From Pinus tabuliformis (taxonomy: Eukaryota > Streptophyta > Pinopsida > Pinales > Pinaceae), in contig CM062814.1 in assembly GCA_031772625.1 (NCBI GenBank), positions 825,662,757-825,726,756 of the forward strand: a stretch of 64,000 nucleotides of DNA. The letters are read 5' to 3'. The position numbers and the translations under genes are program-made. The notes beneath the pieces are model-generated. The model did no database searches, was not told where the DNA came from, and was given only the letters and a program-made list of their open reading frames with translations. Below, in pieces: positions 54,071 through 64,000 of the stretch. Within the stretch, counting starts at the first letter, position 1. Every line of letters starts with the position of its first letter.

Positions 54071-55596
54071 CAGTGTTGCAGGGGAGCGCCCCGCCCCCCG
54101 ATCCCGCTCCCAATCCGCGCTCCGGGCGGGAGCGACTCAAGAGTGGGTCGGGAGCGCGCTCCCTATAAAAAAAAATGCTCCCTGCCTTTTCGGGATCATT
54201 TTCAGGAGCGTTTAGCCTTTTTTGCAATTTTTTTTGCAGTGATGTTCCAAATGCAATTTTTTTTCAAAAAAACAAATAAGTTTTGAGTGGGGCACTTAAT
54301 GATCAAGCCTATGGCCCTAGTATTGATATGCGATTCATGGTAATGTTTAAAAATAGTGACATTCTCCTTAATCTTCATTTTCATCCTTTTACTTAAATTT
54401 TTAACATTCTCCTTAATCTTCATTTTCATCATTTTACTTAAATTTTTAACATTACCATGAAATGACTCAGGATGTTTGAGAGTGGTTCTGACCTCATTGG
54501 ATTTCATATGGAGAAAGTAGAATTTTAGATTTCATTCAAAATCCAGCAGACTTATCAGTTTTTCAGGATTTCAGGATTGCAATGTTTCCATTGAATTTTG
54601 TCATGTATTAGGGTATGGAACTCATATTTAATCAAGAGCACCAATCCCTCTATGTACCTTGATGTTAGTGACATTGGTTGTCGAACTCCTCTATCATGAC
54701 CCTCCTAAAAATGTACGCATCACTCAAACAAAATCTTGACTTAGACATGATATGCTTTTTCTATATTATGTTAATGCTTAGAGGGTGATATTAATGACAA
54801 AGATCCCTATACAGATACAGAGGTAATGACAAAGATACCTCTGGATATTAATGTTTAGAGGGTGATATTAATGACAAAGATCCTGATTTTCCAACAAGAC
54901 TAAAAAAATAGACATTTCTCGTGGTGGCAAGAGGCCCAAGCATGAGCAATAGATAATAGATTTACTTGTCTTTTCTAGTTTCTAGTAGTTTTTATAACTA
55001 TTGACTCTTTCATATTTATTATGATATTTTTTTAAACAATATATGATAATTTAAGTTTGAAGTTATAATTATAACTCATTAGTAATGAATTATGAATATG
55101 ATGCTTCATGAAAGTTGAAAGTTGTTTCATTTCATTTTATAACATTTCATTTCATGTTAGATATTATTTGTTGTAATGGTTACACTTAGCTTACAAGTAC
55201 AACTTTGGTGATCAATGATGATAAATGATATATATTGAATTTTGAAAGCTTGAAACTTTAAGATTGATAAATCACGAGACTCAATCTGTTGTATGTTACT
55301 ATGTTACTAACTTGTGGACGTGGTTGATGAAGATTAAACTTCTAGATGATTGTTGTTATGTGGTTCAATCTATGTTTTTTTATGTTTTTTATATCTAATT
55401 CATAATTCTACATGTTTTTGTTGACATATATGTATCAAAATATTAAAAAATTAAAAATAAAAAAAAATAAATAAATAAAAAATATATATATATATATAGA
55501 TTATATAAAAAACGCTCCGGGATTCGCTCCCAAACTGGGAGCTTTTGAAAATGTCGCTCCCGCACCCATTTTCACTCCCGCTCCCAAGTAACACTG
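54071..55596. mobile_element. Non-autonomous hAT-type DNA transposon in THADA intron
   Basis: 1526 bp. Terminal inverted repeats: CAGTGTTGCAGGGGAGCG at the left; the right end reads CAGTGTTACTTGGGAGCGGG in reverse complement. Subterminal regions are GC-rich with many GGGAGCG/CGCTCCC words on both ends, while the centre is AT-rich. No transposase ORF is left; a 101-codon minus frame (54202-54507) shows no clear motif. It would depend on a transposase from elsewhere. Confidence 0.85.
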
Positions 55597-55604
55597 GTAA
55601 GACA
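55597..55604 (+). repeat. hAT target-site duplication, right
   Basis: GTAAGACA, partner of 54063-54070. Confidence 0.8.
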
Positions 55605-55660
55605 TGTTCTCCATTTTAACAAACTTTCATGTGTGTGTATGTACATATCATTTTTACAAC

Positions 55661-55850
55661 CCAGGAGGATAGCTCGTTTGGTCCAACCCTTTCCACTAAG
55701 GTGTAACAATCAGGAAGGTTGTGTGATCCATTCCCACCGAATCCCACAAGGTTACCAGCTGCTATTGCAGCTGCACGCTGCACTCCATCCAAAAAACCGG
55801 GGAAAAGTTGGAGAGGGGGAGAATCTGCATGACACTAGCAAGGTACCAAC
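55661..55850 (+). mobile_element. Possible tRNA-derived SINE
   Basis: AGGATAGCTCGTTTGGTCC resembles a tRNA 5' part with A box, followed about 50 bases later by GTGTGATCCATTCCCACCGA, resembling a decayed B box and T-stem. The body runs on without coding potential. No poly-A or poly-T tail or target duplication was fixed, so this remains tentative. Confidence 0.4.
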
Positions 55851-56799
55851 TTCCTCATTCTGAATGCTTTTTCAACCCACTTGAGAATAACCATGAATCA
55901 GAGAAGAAAATTCATGCATGGAGGTGGTGTAACCAAAAGAAACCCTAAGATTCGTATGACTTCCTTCTTTAAATCATTGGTGGAGATTACAGAATCTTCA
56001 CGACGATCTATAGCCCCAATTCCGGCTGTTGCAGACCACTTTGCATTTAGAGGCACCCCAACCGCACTGAACATCCATCGAACCAGCGCCTCTTTTCATC
56101 AATTTTTCCAGCCACGAAAATAAATAGTTTCTACGCCACAACTAAAGTCAAGTTTGAGAGGGTGGAGAGATATTTTTCCCAGAAAAAGATATATATATAT
56201 ATATATATATATCATCTTTTTATTTGTATGTGTGTGTTTTTTTACACTTCATCATTTTCATTTACTAATGAAGGACATATGGAAAATCTATTGTAATTAG
56301 ATGTCCCTATAGACCTGAGCAAAAAACTATACAAAGCCTGCAGATACCATTATTTATATTACTATATGCAAGCATCACTGCCATTTTAGTGTCATACAGT
56401 ATAAATCTTGCAAGTTGCAACCATGAAATATTTGGAAAAGGTGGCAATATATGTATAAATTCAGTTTCTCAACATAAACAATGCATGCTTGGTTTTTAAA
56501 GAGATTAATAAAGACTCTCTGTATACTTAAGGGAGTATGTCTTATTGGTCAAACCTAGTTTATAGTGAAAAACAAGACTCTTCTGAGAATGAGCATAGTT
56601 AAAGGAAGGACCTTGAGTGTAGCCCAGGAAAGGACTTAGACCATTGTTCAAAGCACAACATGTTACTTACTACTTACCTGAGATTGTTCGCATAAAGGAT
56701 AACCTAATTTTGCTATCTGAGATAAGGAATCACCTTATCTTACTTTAATGAAGATGCATTTGCTATACTTAGGTAATTTTTTCCTTTATTTATGCTCAG
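55851..56799. other. Intronic or intergenic sequence with TA microsatellite
   Basis: An (AT)n tract lies at 56189-56212. An 80-codon plus frame (55881-56123) shows no recognisable family. Nothing else is supported. Confidence 0.4.
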
Positions 56800-56948
56800 A
56801 TGAAAGCTGCTACATTGAGCCAGCTTGGACAACAGAGCCAACTGAACCATTAGTAATACGATATGAAAGGACCTGTGATATCCAAGATGATACATGGAAA
56901 GAAATGGATCAGAGACTCGCTAGTTGGCTTTCATATTGTTCCCAGTGA
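56800..56948 (+). CDS. Candidate terminal exon, unknown gene
   Basis: After a pyrimidine-rich stretch and TATGCTCAG (a good acceptor), about 49 codons stay open to a stop at 56948: ESCYIEPAWTTEPTEP, YERTCDIQDDTWKEMDQRL, ASWLSYCSQ. Composition and the sharp start at an AG suggest a real last exon. The family is not recognised and no upstream exon was found. It is opposite in strand to THADA and could be a nested gene or a captured fragment. Confidence 0.35.
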
Positions 56949-57559
56949 ACTGAATCCCACCACTGCATTTAAATGTGCTCTGTCCTGCCACTGCTGAGAA
57001 GTTGTGTTGAAGATTACCTGAAGTGCACTTCAGACCTTTACATATCATCTTCAAACAATGCGAAAATTTTTATTCTACCCATATCAATCATTGAGCACAT
57101 TCCATTCCAGTTCCATCACCCGTGTAAAGGGGCACAATCTAATATGGTTGATGACCAACAGTTTTCATATTAATGACTGGATTGACCACTATCATGACCA
57201 TCAAGTATAACAGGGGAAATGATAGTATAGCAATGAACGTCAGAACATACTAGGATATATTGTTTTAACAATCCCTATAGTAATTCCATGAACAAACCAT
57301 TGCAGGATTGGGTTTCTTCTATAGTGAAAATGCCATTAAGCCCGAACTAGTATCCATGGTATGAGAATCAAAATCAGAATCAGGAAGAAATATATATTCC
57401 TTGAGATCCTAATTACCATGGTTCCACTGCACCAGAAGAAGTGATTGTGAGGATTCAGGAATGACCATGTTTTAAGTTTTAACAATTATTTAATTAACTT
57501 TGACCTTTTGATCCCGAATTGAGTACTTGTCCTTCTCAGCCCTCGGTATAACCCCATCC

Positions 57560-58137
57560 TTCTATGAAATTCTAATTACTGTTGCAGTTAACTGGTTATT
57601 ATTCACCTATCAATTTGGACTATTTGTTTTCTGCAAAATACTTGCAGCAAACACTGAATAAAACACTACTGCAACTTCACTGAAAAATAAATAACCACAG
57701 GAACTGAGAAAATTATGCGCACACACACAAATAATGGACACCAATATTTTTGGACAAATGTCCCTGGAAAAACCCCAGTGTGGGGAAACCAGTTCTGCAA
57801 ATGAGTAATTTTATTATTTTCAGTAAATCTTGATGGAGAAAATTATAAAATTGTTTTCCGTAAATTAGCAAACCTCCGGAAAAATATTTTTATCACTTCT
57901 GCAAGTAGATTTCTCCTCTAGGAATCAACTCGGTCTCCTCTAAGCAATTCCACTTCCCTCTAGCTTCTGCGCGGCTCACACGTGCGGCCCTGTGACTAGC
58001 AAACTCACACTACTGAGGAAATTCTAATCAAGGTCTTTTCTTGCGAAACCTTTTTTGGGTATTGGAGAAAATGTGTTCCTTAGCCTCATAGACACAATTT
58101 GATACTCGAACACCTATCTAAGCTACATAAACTAACA
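57560..58137 (-). mobile_element. Element C 3' LTR
   Basis: In the minus sense it starts TGTTAGTTTATGTAGC at 58137, right after a purine tract (GAAGG..CTAAGAGGGAG). Shares the U5 block at 57761-57792 with other Copia LTRs here. Confidence 0.6.
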
Positions 58138-58740
58138 CTCCCTCTTAGCAAAGAAGGTGTTCTGCATAACACCCAACTTGTGTTTGAAGAAGATGGATCT
58201 CGCCTTCCCCAAAGCTTTCGTCAGTATATCTGCTACCTGCCCATCTATGGGTATATACTATAGTTGAACAATTTTGCACAACACACAATTCCTGATGAAG
58301 TGGTATCTAATGTCTATATGCTTGGACCTATCATGAAACACCAAATTCTCTGACAACCTGATGCAACTAGGATTGTCACAGTGTATCATTGTCATCTCTA
58401 TCCTCCGACCAAACAAGGCTACTAGTAGCTTATGAAGTCATATAAGCTTGCATGTAGCCATGCTCGCTGCTATGTACTTCGCCTTTGCAAAACTCAGTTC
58501 CACGGACTTTTGCTTCCTATTGTACCAAGAAACAACTCCTGATCCCATGCTAAAGCAGCACCCTGAAGTGCTTTCCGATCCACTGTGTTACCTACTCAGT
58601 CTGCATCAATGTATCCAACCAGCGTAACACCATCACCTTGAGCATACCTGATCCCATACTCGATAGTGCTGCATAAATAGTAAATACCTCAGCACACATT
58701 TTGTTGTTGTCCAATGCACTCTCTTTGGCTCCACCATGAA
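58138..58740 (-). pseudogene. Element C RNase H
   Basis: The C-terminal part reads DGQVADILTKALGKARSIFF and KLGVMQNTFFAKR up to the purine tract. Upstream are CDNPSCIRLSENLVFHDRSKH and KYIAASMATCK, all Copia RNase H motifs. A few stops interrupt it. Confidence 0.75.
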
Positions 58741-59430
58741 CTAGTTGAGAGAGTTTACTGCATAGGATATATTCAGCCTGGTGTTGAAAAAATACATGAG
58801 AGAACCTATCAACTGCCTATACAAGGTGGGGTCCACATCCTTCTCCCTGGATGCATCTATCTTCCTCCAATTAGTGATCATGGGTGTGGACATGGATCTA
58901 CAATCCTCCATCCCAAATCTCCTTAGCATCTTGATGCAGTGTTCCCCTCGATGCTTAGAAAATAGTGCATGAGCCCCAAATCCTTCATCTCGAACTCATC
59001 TGCAAGATCCCTCCTGCACTCCTCTATGAGCCCCAGTGAACTTATCAAAAATAAGTCGTCCACATATAGGACAAGAATGAGTACATCACCCCCAACCACC
59101 AAGTAGTAGAGGTTTGTGTCCACCTCACTCTTCATAAAGCCCATGCCCTACAAGTATTTGTCGATGTGCTCATACCATGCCCTAGGAGCTTGCTTGAATC
59201 TATACAAAGCTCTCTTCAACCTGCACACATGGGTCTCCCTGTTGTGTGCCATAAAGCCCTTCGGTTGTTCAACATACCCCTCCTCCAGTTCACCATTCAA
59301 GAATGTTGCCTTGACATCCATCTGATGGATCTGCCATCCCATCTGTGATGTTAATGAGATCACGGCTCGTATAGAAGTGTACCTGGCCACAGAAGAAAAT
59401 GTGTCCCCATAATCTATTCCCTCATTCTAA
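58741..59430 (-). pseudogene. Element C reverse transcriptase
   Basis: Segments read WQIHQMDVKATFLNGELEEGY, HVCRLKRALYRFKQAPRAWY, LILVLYVDDLFLIS (YVDD intact), DEFEMKDLGLMHYFLSIEG, MLRRFGMEDCRSMSTPM and YRQLIGSLMYFFNTRLN. The order is complete for Copia reverse transcriptase, unlike elements B, B2 and D. Stops and one frameshift are present. Confidence 0.8.
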
Positions 59431-59855
59431 GGGAACTCTTTGGCCACAAACCTAGCTTTGTATTTCTGAATGTTGCCATCTGCACCGTGCTTGATCTTAT
59501 CGATGTAGCGTGATCCAACCACTGCCCTGTTTGTCAATCTGGGTATAACCTCCCACACCATTCTGCATTATTGAGGAATACTCCTCAACCATAGGATCTC
59601 GCCACACCTATTGTTGTGCGACCTCCTGATAGCTGGAAGGTTGGCTATCTACCAACGAATGACCAAAACCATGTAGCCAACGTACCTCTCTGGTTGTCTC
59701 CACTCTCTCTTGCCTGTCCTAGGAGTCCCCACAAACTCCCGAGCATCCTTGAGTGTTTGCTGAACCTCCCAGTTCCTCCTACCAACAAAGGAGTTAGGAA
59801 TATCCACATTTATATCCTTTTGATGCATCTCCTTGATTTGTTGCATCTGTTGTTC
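59430..59855 (-). pseudogene. Element C pol linker remnant joined to LTR
   Basis: QQTLKDAREFVGTPRTG, RQPERYVGYM (59649-59858) and NRAVVGSRYIDKIKHGADGNIQKY match the linker between integrase and reverse transcriptase. This lies within about 20 bases of the LTR. The sequence TGGAACAACAGATGC after the LTR is not a convincing PBS. Confidence 0.6.
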
Positions 59856-60181
59856 CATGTGAAAATTTCTGAATAGAAATTCTACTGCAGCAACTGATTT
59901 ATTTCACCTACTTATTATTCACAATAAGTTATTTACGAAATCCCCTCAACAAATATTAAAATAAATTCTATTGCAGTTATCACACAATTACCCGGAGAAA
60001 AATACATGGACAAGAACCAATCACATCAACACAGTTGTTTTTGGACAATTGTCACCGGAAAAACCCAATGTGGGAAAACCGGTGCAGCAGATGAGGGTTT
60101 TATTAATCTTCAGCAGCAATTGATTTTACAAGGAATGGTTTTATAGAGAAACTGAAAGAAAACACCTGAGACTTTCCCTTT
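59856..60181 (-). mobile_element. Element C 5' LTR, part
   Basis: 326 bp with the same U5 block (60050-60080) as the 3' LTR. Cut at 60181 by the LTR of element D; the remainder would be beyond the window. Confidence 0.6.
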
Positions 60182-61726
60182 TGTTAAATTTTGGTATGTT
60201 CTATGCTTAAGAGCAATTTACTTCAAAAAAATTTATTAGCCCAATATCAATTTCCAGATTAGCAATCACATCATCATCATAGTAAAATGCAGATAGAACA
60301 TAAACATAAACAGTAGAAGACAAGAGGACACAAGATGTGGCACTAGCCAGGGACAAACCCCAATGTGGGGAAACCCTTGATCAATTCTTCTTATATTCTT
60401 CACTTGTTCAACAAAGAGAGAGAAAGTACAAATATACAAAATTGATAGTTATGACAGTAGTAGAAAAGTCTGGACCAGAGAAGACAATGCTGGTCACACA
60501 GGACAGAATCTTCCTCTGAAGATCATTCATATGGTATCAACGGGATGTTCAGCAAACTGAGCCAATCAGGGTCAAACCTTGACCCAAAACATCTCCCAGA
60601 ACTCTGATGCCTTCTGCTGCACTAGCTGTCACTGCTTCAGCAGTTAGGGCACCAAACATTACTGCAACAGTCATCAAAACAGCCTTTAATCTCAGCAGTA
60701 TTAAGTCACAAGACAGCTCCTAGATTATGCTGATGATCTGGGCATATATAAGCCTTCAAACACACATACGCAATACTTGACTGTGGTGTTATGGCCTGCG
60801 GCCTAACACAGTCTTCCTGTAGCTTCCAGGCAGCATGATCTTTATTCCTTGTCCCTCCAACAATACCCCAACAGATCTGGTCTTTATCTCTTCTAACTCA
60901 GCCCTCCTACAAGAGGAACACAGCCTCACGCAGTCACAAAGCGATGCCTAAACTGTCTCTTAACCCATGTCTACGAACAGCCTTCTTTCACGCTGTTAAC
61001 AGAATTATTCTTGTTGCGTTTAGGGCACTTTTTGCTGCGGCCTAGGGTCAGTCAATGGCTGCGTATTATGGCTCCTCAAATCTGCTTGTTAAGACTTCTT
61101 TTGTTGTGGATTGAGGGCTTTCTTGACACCGGATTAGGGCTCCTTTATGACCGCATATTAGGGCTTCTAGGAGAGCAAATTTAGGGCCTCCCTTTAAGTG
61201 TAGATTAGAGCCTCCTTTGCTGCGTATAAGAGCTTCTTTGTACACGGATTGGAGCTCCTCTTGTTAGCGTATTAGAGCCTTCTTCAACTGTGGATATAGG
61301 CTTCCTCTAGACAACATATAGGAGCCTTCCTTTAGACTGCCGCTAGGGCACATCTGAACTGCAGCTAGGGCTTCTCCCTTAGTCTCCTCTTCACCTGCAG
61401 CTAGGGCTTCTCCCTCTTGACCTCTCTTGCCACCAAACCCAAACGAGTGGAGAGAGATCATGAGAGAAGTGTGTGTAACAAATGACTTGAGGCCTCCTCT
61501 ATTTATAATGCCACGTTGAGGTTGAGCTGGGGTAATTTGCTTGTTGGCCGACCTTGACAAATTGTCAAATAATACAAATAAATTCATATTTCCATAAATA
61601 CATGTCGGAATCAGATGATCTTTAGATCAATCCTACACCTCTCGAAGAGAGGAATCCAAGAAAAATATCAACTGCCATAAATAAGATGACCCACATGGAG
61701 TTTGGCCCTAGTTGCCAATTTTAACA
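60182..61726 (-). mobile_element. Element D 3' LTR
   Basis: 1545 bp, TGTTAAATTTTGG...CCAATTTTAACA on the plus strand. TATA-like ATTTATAA at about 61500-61507. U5 block at 60337-60377. The GGCCTGCGGCCTAACACAG word near 60792 is shared with B2's LTR. Confidence 0.85.
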
Positions 61727-61752
61727 CTCCCTCTCAACTAGGGAGAACTCCA
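61727..61752 (-). promoter_or_regulatory. Polypurine tract, element D
   Basis: On the minus strand CCCTAGTTGAGAGGGAG precedes the LTR, identical in form to B2. Confidence 0.75.
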
Positions 61753-61859
61753 TTTGCTAATTCATCTATCAGTCTGTACTATCTCTGCCATCAATGCAAT
61801 TCCCTACACTGCTCTACTCTGCTCTACTTTGTTGAACTATGAAGAAGAAGAAGTGACCG

Positions 61860-62060
61860 AGAAGGTATCATACCATTCTCTACTGACTCGAAATCAGTCC
61901 CAAATAGAGAGTGTCTCATACCACTCTTACTGATCCGAAATCAGTTCCAAATAAAAAGAGTGTCTCATACCACTCTTACTGATCCGAAATCAGTTCCAAA
62001 TAAAGAGAGTGTCTCATACCACTCTTACTGATCTGAAATCAGTTCCAAAATGATCCCAGA
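61860..62060 (-). repeat. Purine-tract-proximal tandem repeat, element D
   Basis: About four units of 46-54 bp with GATCCGAAATCAGTTCCAAA and GAGTGTCTCATACCACTCTTACT. They are nearly identical to each other, more so than in B or B2. Confidence 0.8.
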
Positions 62061-62539
62061 TCAATATCATCCTAGCATAGGGAGTACAGGTAACAGTAAT
62101 ACACGATGCGTCCATCGGTAGTACTATGGTCCCTATCCTCATTTCCCTACTCATTGGCCAGATGAGAGGTACTTCCCATGAGTCCAAGACAGCATGGGTA
62201 GGATGTCTGAGAAGGAGAAGGATGAACCACTCATCCTGCCTACATGTCCCCATGGGGTATCCCAGGGGAAGGTTGAATCACTCACCCTGTACACAACAAA
62301 TCACTATGGGAAGGCTGAACCACTCACCCTATGATTGTGTCTCAGCAAGAAAAGGATGAACCACTCATCCTGCCTACATAGCAGACCACTAGGGGAAGGC
62401 TAACCCACTCACCCTATGGTTGCTCATCGCTCCAAGAAGTACCCCAAGCCCCCCAGAGCTCCCAGAGCTCAATATCCATATAATACAGGATCCTCAGGAG
62501 AAGGTCTCTCCACGAATCCTAGTCGTTCTCGGAAAGTAA

Positions 62540-62943
62540 AGAATTTGACCTTTCCTTGGGGCTTCGTCAGAATAACAGTGACCTGCTCATCAGTCCCAAT
62601 GTGATGGAGCCTTATTACTCCTCACTGTACCATATCCCGAATAAAATGGCACCCGGTGACTGTGCAGGGAGCAATCATGAAATACGAGATTCCTTGATAA
62701 TTGAATCCCACTCTGATTGTCACAGAGGATCACGGTGGTATCCAACACATCTCCAAACAGCTCACTAAAGAGCTTCCCCAACCAGACAACTTCACACGAG
62801 GTCGTACTCGCAGCTATGTATCTGGCCTCAGTGGTGCTCAAAGCAACTGACTTCTGCTTCCTGCTCATCCAGGATATCGAAGCAGAATCCAAAGAGAAAC
62901 AACACTCAGAAGTGATTTGCGATCCACCATACTTCCTGCCCAA
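62540..62943 (-). pseudogene. Element D RNase H
   Basis: CFSLDSASISWMSRKQKSV, LSTTEARYIAASTTSCEVVW and CDNQSGIQLSRNLVFHD (62590-62943) match Copia RNase H. The end (ADILTKP-like) lies near 62540-62590 in another frame. Confidence 0.8.
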
Positions 62944-63884
62944 TCAGTATCAGAATAACCATGCAGCCTCATAGCTCCGACGGTGTATCTCAGTGCATGA
63001 GAGATTGTGCCCCGAAGATATCTCAGAAGATTTTTGGCACCAATCCAATGTGGGTGATGAGGCTCAGCCATATGTTGGCTCAACATGCTAACTGCAAAAC
63101 ATATATCCGGACAGGAGTTCACCAAGAACATCAATGCTACTATGAGTTGCCAAAACTCAGAGGAATTTCCCAATTCAAGTTTGGCAGCACTACCACATAA
63201 CTTCTTAAAGTTAAGCTCAATCAAGGTAGTCACAAGCTTGCAGTCCACCATTCCAAATTCGGAATCCAACTCCCTCCTACGTTTGTAAATGAGAGGGTCT
63301 GCACTTGTCAAAAAGAGGTCGTCCACATAAAGCACCAGTATGAGAGGTCTATCATCCACAACCTTAAGGCAAAGGTTTGGATCAGCTTCACTCCTAGTGA
63401 ATCTCAGCTTCATCAGATAGTTGTCAATCCTCTCACACCAAGCTCGGGGTGCTTGCTTCAAACCATAGAGAGCTTTCTTCAACCTACAAATATGAGATTC
63501 TTGATCATGAACCTCAAACCCCTCGGGTTGTTCCACATCTGTGGTCTTGTTATTACTTGTAAGTTTTCCCTCGATACATCCCAGACATATACCTTCATGC
63601 TCTTCTTTGAACTCAGGCATCCCTATCACCATATGTCTTACATTGGGTAGGGCCTTACAATGAAGATAGGCAGACCTCTGGTGCCATTGAAGAGATGTGT
63701 CACACGACATGGTCCCCAATGGACTTCCTGCAACTTGATACAAAGTGCCAACCCTGAACCCAAGAGTAAAAGAATCTTTAAAAAAAATTCCAAACACATA
63801 CCTTTCCATAGATGAATGCCACCTTGTAACCTTTGTCTTCCATTGCCAAAATGGACACCAGGTTCTTCTTGAGACCAGGTACAT
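62865..63884 (-). CDS. Element D fused GAG-pre-integrase / reverse transcriptase ORF (339 codons)
   Basis: One continuous frame. It starts in the protease-integrase spacer, reaches VIGMPEFKEEHEGICLGCIE (integrase zinc part), then jumps at about 63535-63560 to VEQPEGFEVHDQESHICRL and KKALYGLKQAPRAW, LILVLYVDDLFLTS with YVDD intact, and after KRRRELDSEFGMVDCKL (second deletion, about 63250-63262) to LMFLVNSCPDICFAVSMLSQ, LRYLRGTISHALRYT and LHGYSDTDWAGSM. A frame kept open across both joins is notable, though a protein lacking the integrase core and part of the palm is unlikely to be an active polymerase. Confidence 0.7.
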   Translation of the reverse strand: MYLVSRRTWCPFWQWKTKVTRWHSSMERYVFGIFFKDSFTLGFRVGTLYQVAGSPLGTMSCDTSLQWHQRSAYLHCKALPNVRHMVIGMPEFKEEHEGICLGCIEGKLTSNNKTTDVEQPEGFEVHDQESHICRLKKALYGLKQAPRAWCERIDNYLMKLRFTRSEADPNLCLKVVDDRPLILVLYVDDLFLTSADPLIYKRRRELDSEFGMVDCKLVTTLIELNFKKLCGSAAKLELGNSSEFWQLIVALMFLVNSCPDICFAVSMLSQHMAEPHHPHWIGAKNLLRYLRGTISHALRYTVGAMRLHGYSDTDWAGSMVDRKSLLSVVSLWILLRYPG

Positions 63885-64000
63885 AAAGAACTTCTTGTAA
63901 ATGAATCGTGGTACTCTGATTCAATTGAAGAGTAACATTTCCTACACCCTTTACGGGATAGGTGACATCGTCTCCAAGAATAATCTCCAAGTTTGTTTCC
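63778..64000 (-). pseudogene. Element D protease C-terminal part, window edge
   Basis: LGDDVTYPVKGVGNVTLQLN, VLYVPGLKKNLVSILAMEDK and FIYGKVCVW match the stretch following the Copia protease active site. It runs off the window end. Confidence 0.7.

Larger units (their letters stand above)
57560..60181 (-). mobile_element. Copia element C (deletion derivative)
   Basis: Minus-strand order: partial 5' LTR 60181-59856, a short internal region, purine tract at 58138, 3' LTR 58137 to about 57560. The two LTRs share CTGGAAAAACCC...TGTGGGGAAACC-type sequence, GTTTTATTA and flanking blocks. The internal region begins in the linker before reverse transcriptase, so gag, protease and integrase core are absent. 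Its 5' LTR is interrupted at 60181 by element D. The lower 3' LTR boundary is approximate. Confidence 0.65.
60182..64000 (-). mobile_element. Copia-derived element D (B family), runs off the window
   Basis: 3' LTR 60182-61726, purine tract at 61727, then RNase H, reverse transcriptase, GAG-pre-integrase and protease end to 64000. It shares both pol deletions of B and B2 and the same LTR termini. It is the best preserved of the three: a 339-codon frame crosses the deletion junctions and the YVDD box is intact. Confidence 0.85.

Noticed and set aside
55881-56123. 80-codon plus-strand ORF as gene
   Set aside because: No motif, no homology recognised, and next to SINE-like and microsatellite sequence.

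Overview
The window looks like nuclear DNA of a large, repeat-rich plant genome, most likely a gymnosperm. That is inferred from stacked, aged LTR retrotransposons, AT-rich decayed sequence, a plant-type THADA gene, and what appears to be a very long intron packed with transposons. No bacterial, organellar, rRNA or CRISPR sequence was seen. All reading was by eye; no search was run.

Layout. 1-4.4 kb: 3' end of an LTR element whose internal part carries a decayed coiled-coil ORF, ending in a purine tract and LTR. 5.5-11.4 kb: old debris, namely a minus-strand LTR, a Ty3/gypsy integrase zinc-finger fragment, a LINE ORF1 remnant and a Copia-like purine tract with duplicated LTR sequence. 11.4-46.6 kb: one nested retrotransposon stack. 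Copia element A (plus) is split by Copia element B (plus). B's 3' LTR is split by B2, a relative of B (minus), and by a solo LTR of the same family. B2's 3' LTR is in turn split by a 12.6-kb Ty3/gypsy element (minus).

46.6-49.7 kb is non-coding flank. 49.7-53.8 kb holds the only clearly functional-looking gene, the C-terminal half of a THADA/TRM732-type protein on the minus strand, in two exons. Its upstream exons are not in the window. The next 10 kb would then be intron, containing a hAT element with target-site duplication, a possible SINE, an unassigned plus-strand exon-like ORF and two more Copia elements (C and D, minus).

How the parts relate. Elements B, B2 and D share the same two internal pol deletions. 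They therefore look like copies of one deletion derivative with intact PBS, purine tract and LTRs, moved by enzymes from another element. The gypsy element has Athila/Tat-like structure with a tRNA-Asp-type PBS. It also carries a large uncharacterised ORF region downstream of pol and a palindrome-rich tandem array whose core also occurs in its LTRs. Its premature stops are mostly at former CAG codons, as expected from decay of methylated CHG cytosines.
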